Assembly: GCA_028873745.1 (NCBI GenBank)
Contig: JAPPNT010000178.1
Coordinates: 1-7,332 of the forward strand
Direction: 5' to 3'
Length of the DNA stretch: 7,332 nucleotides
DNA from: Chloroflexota bacterium
GTDB lineage: Bacteria; Chloroflexota; Dehalococcoidia; Lucifugimonadales; UBA1127
Part shown: piece after piece, positions 6,216 through 7,332 of the stretch
Position numbering within the stretch: position 1 is the stretch's first letter
How the letters are laid out: each line of letters starts with the position of its first letter
Made by a program: the position numbers and the translations under genes
Notes under the pieces: model-generated
What the model was told of the DNA's origin: nothing
Database searches by the model: none
The model's input: only the letters and a program-made list of their open reading frames with translations

Positions 6216-7332
6216 TTATGCATCCTCCACACGGCAAGTGAGTATGTCTATGCCGTAGTATTGGCGGTGGTGCACTGATGATGCGTATTGGCGCAGGATG
6301 CGGACGGATAGTGTCTGGTCGTCCTCCAGCGCCATGTCCTCTTCCAGGTACGCCATGCGGTTTTCGATGTTCCCTTGGACGGCGTCACCTGACGCAACCA
6401 CGATTTCCAACTCGGCTGAACCCGGTTCAGGGCGAATGGTGGCGACTAGCCTGCGCTCGTGCTCAGGCTGTCCGCCGTTCTCTTCTCCCAGCAGGCTCAA
6501 CATTACTTCTTCCCCTACCAGCCGCAGCCGGTTCCCCCCCTTTTCTGTCCAAGAATGTCTATTGGCGAATTGGCTGAGAAAGCCGTCGACGGCAGGTATG
6601 GAAGACCTGGAAAGGTCCACCCGCAACCGCTTGATGCGAAAGCCCGATAGTTCGTTGAATAGGGTCATGCCAATGGCCGCAATGCCGCCCACGACGATGG
6701 TATTGCCCACGACGTCGCTGGCAATGCCTTCGACAATTCCGCTAAAGAAGCCGGCGGAAAGACCCAGAACTACGGAGACGCCGGTGATTGCGGCCTTCTT
6801 CTGGTTCATCTCGCCGGTGAAGACCGTCTTCGCTCCCTCGAAAAAGAGCATTCCGAAAATAATGACGTACACCGCGCTTACCACCGGGCTGGGAATGGCC
6901 ACCAGGACCGCCAGGAATTTGGAGAAGGGGGCCGCTGCCATTGTCAACAAGCCCAGGCCAATCCCGACCCTTCTGGCCGATACGCGTGTGAAGTCCATGT
7001 AAACCGCCGTAGCCGCCCACGGAGCAGCGATTGGGAGGGTACCCAGCAGGCCGGAGAGGAAGGTGCCTACTCCGTACACGCCCAGCCCTCCCTGGACAGC
7101 GCGGTAGTCGAGGGCTGTCGGATTCCGGTAGGAAGCGCGATAGATTACCGAGAGGTCGCCAACCGCTTTCATGAAGGCGGTCAGGTTCACAAACACGAAA
7201 GCCGGGAGCAGCGCCCAGAAATCCGCGTCGAAGCTCAGGTCCAACCCAGGCCAACCAAAGTCAGGTAAGCTCACCCACGGAGCGCTGGCTACGATGTCGT
7301 AGTCGTAAAACCCCAGCGGTACGGCTGCAATC
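6216..7332 (-). CDS. Divergent NCS2-family (xanthine/uracil permease-like) transporter with C-terminal cytosolic domain, 5' end cut off
   Basis: This is an inner-membrane transporter related to nucleobase:cation symporter-2 proteins. The frame is open to the right edge, giving 371 visible residues; the GTG at 7274 is internal, so the N-terminal half is outside. Numbering from the edge, recognisable NCS2 features are FMKAVGDLSVIYRAS (53-67), TRVSARRVGIGLGLL (115-129), IPSPVVSAVYVIIFG (146-160) and a final hydrophobic stretch near 208-225. Family binding signatures are altered: the Glu of the usual VExxGD is Lys55, and the QNxG....T motif reads ATAVYMDFT (107-115). Purine or pyrimidine uptake therefore cannot be assumed. 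Residues from about 234 on form a soluble domain with NRLRLVGEEVMLSLL (267-281), loosely like a histidine-kinase-type ATPase fold but without clear nucleotide-binding motifs; that resemblance is weak. GC content is lower than in its neighbours. A G7 run at 6534-6540 encodes KGGN. Confidence 0.78.
   Translation of the reverse strand, partial: IAAVPLGFYDYDIVASAPWVSLPDFGWPGLDLSFDADFWALLPAFVFVNLTAFMKAVGDLSVIYRASYRNPTALDYRAVQGGLGVYGVGTFLSGLLGTLPIAAPWAATAVYMDFTRVSARRVGIGLGLLTMAAAPFSKFLAVLVAIPSPVVSAVYVIIFGMLFFEGAKTVFTGEMNQKKAAITGVSVVLGLSAGFFSGIVEGIASDVVGNTIVVGGIAAIGMTLFNELSGFRIKRLRVDLSRSSIPAVDGFLSQFANRHSWTEKGGNRLRLVGEEVMLSLLGEENGGQPEHERRLVATIRPEPGSAELEIVVASGDAVQGNIENRMAYLEEDMALEDDQTLSVRILRQYASSVHHRQYYGIDILTCRVEDA

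Noticed and set aside
6298..7002. Plus-strand open frame of 234 codons opposite the permease
   Set aside because: Ser/Thr/Pro-rich shadow sequence; the minus strand encodes membrane helices with NCS2 similarity.

Overview
The window is about 7.3 kb of dense, GC-rich bacterial DNA carrying seven protein-coding genes. Two of them run off the window edges. Gene style and composition (most of the window near 70-75% GC, a HerA-type ATPase, an SDR with a GNGKA-type glycine loop, an OGG1-type glycosylase) would suit an uncultured Chloroflexota such as SAR202/Dehalococcoidia. That assignment is an impression from family style, not a demonstrated placement. I see no rRNA, tRNA, CRISPR array, transposase or integrase.

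Layout, left to right. Plus strand: the 3' part of a HerA-like hexameric DNA-translocating ATPase (2-1345); an NAD-type short-chain dehydrogenase (1417-2253) with its own TATACT -10-like box and strong Shine-Dalgarno; an MFS_3-type exporter (2300-3541); a class II CCA/poly(A) nucleotidyltransferase (3634-4881); and a small ArsC/Spx-family thioredoxin-fold protein (4911-5264). Minus strand: an OGG1-type 8-oxoguanine DNA glycosylase (5261-6133) and the 3' part of an NCS2-family (xanthine/uracil permease-like) transporter with an extra C-terminal cytosolic domain (6216-7332).

The most interesting locus is the ArsC/Spx-like gene. Its reading frame contains an in-frame TGA at codon 13, exactly where homologues have the first cysteine of the CxxC redox motif (here TGA-Thr-Thr-Cys). 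A strong two-part stem-loop (4954-4990) with a GGU-containing apical loop begins four bases after the TGA. This is the expected arrangement for a bacterial SECIS element, so I read the gene as a selenoprotein with a UxxC redox centre. A standard gene caller would start it at the GTG at 4965 and lose the active site. TGA ends the SDR gene in the same window, so this is not a general code change.

The second point of interest is the NCS2-like permease. It has lost both substrate-binding signatures of the family, carries a soluble C-terminal domain, and lies in DNA of clearly lower GC (about 57% in lines I counted) than the adjacent glycosylase (75%). The genes do not form one obvious pathway. 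The selenoprotein probably shares a transcript with the nucleotidyltransferase (29-nt gap), and it converges on the glycosylase so tightly that the two stop codons overlap in one CTAG.
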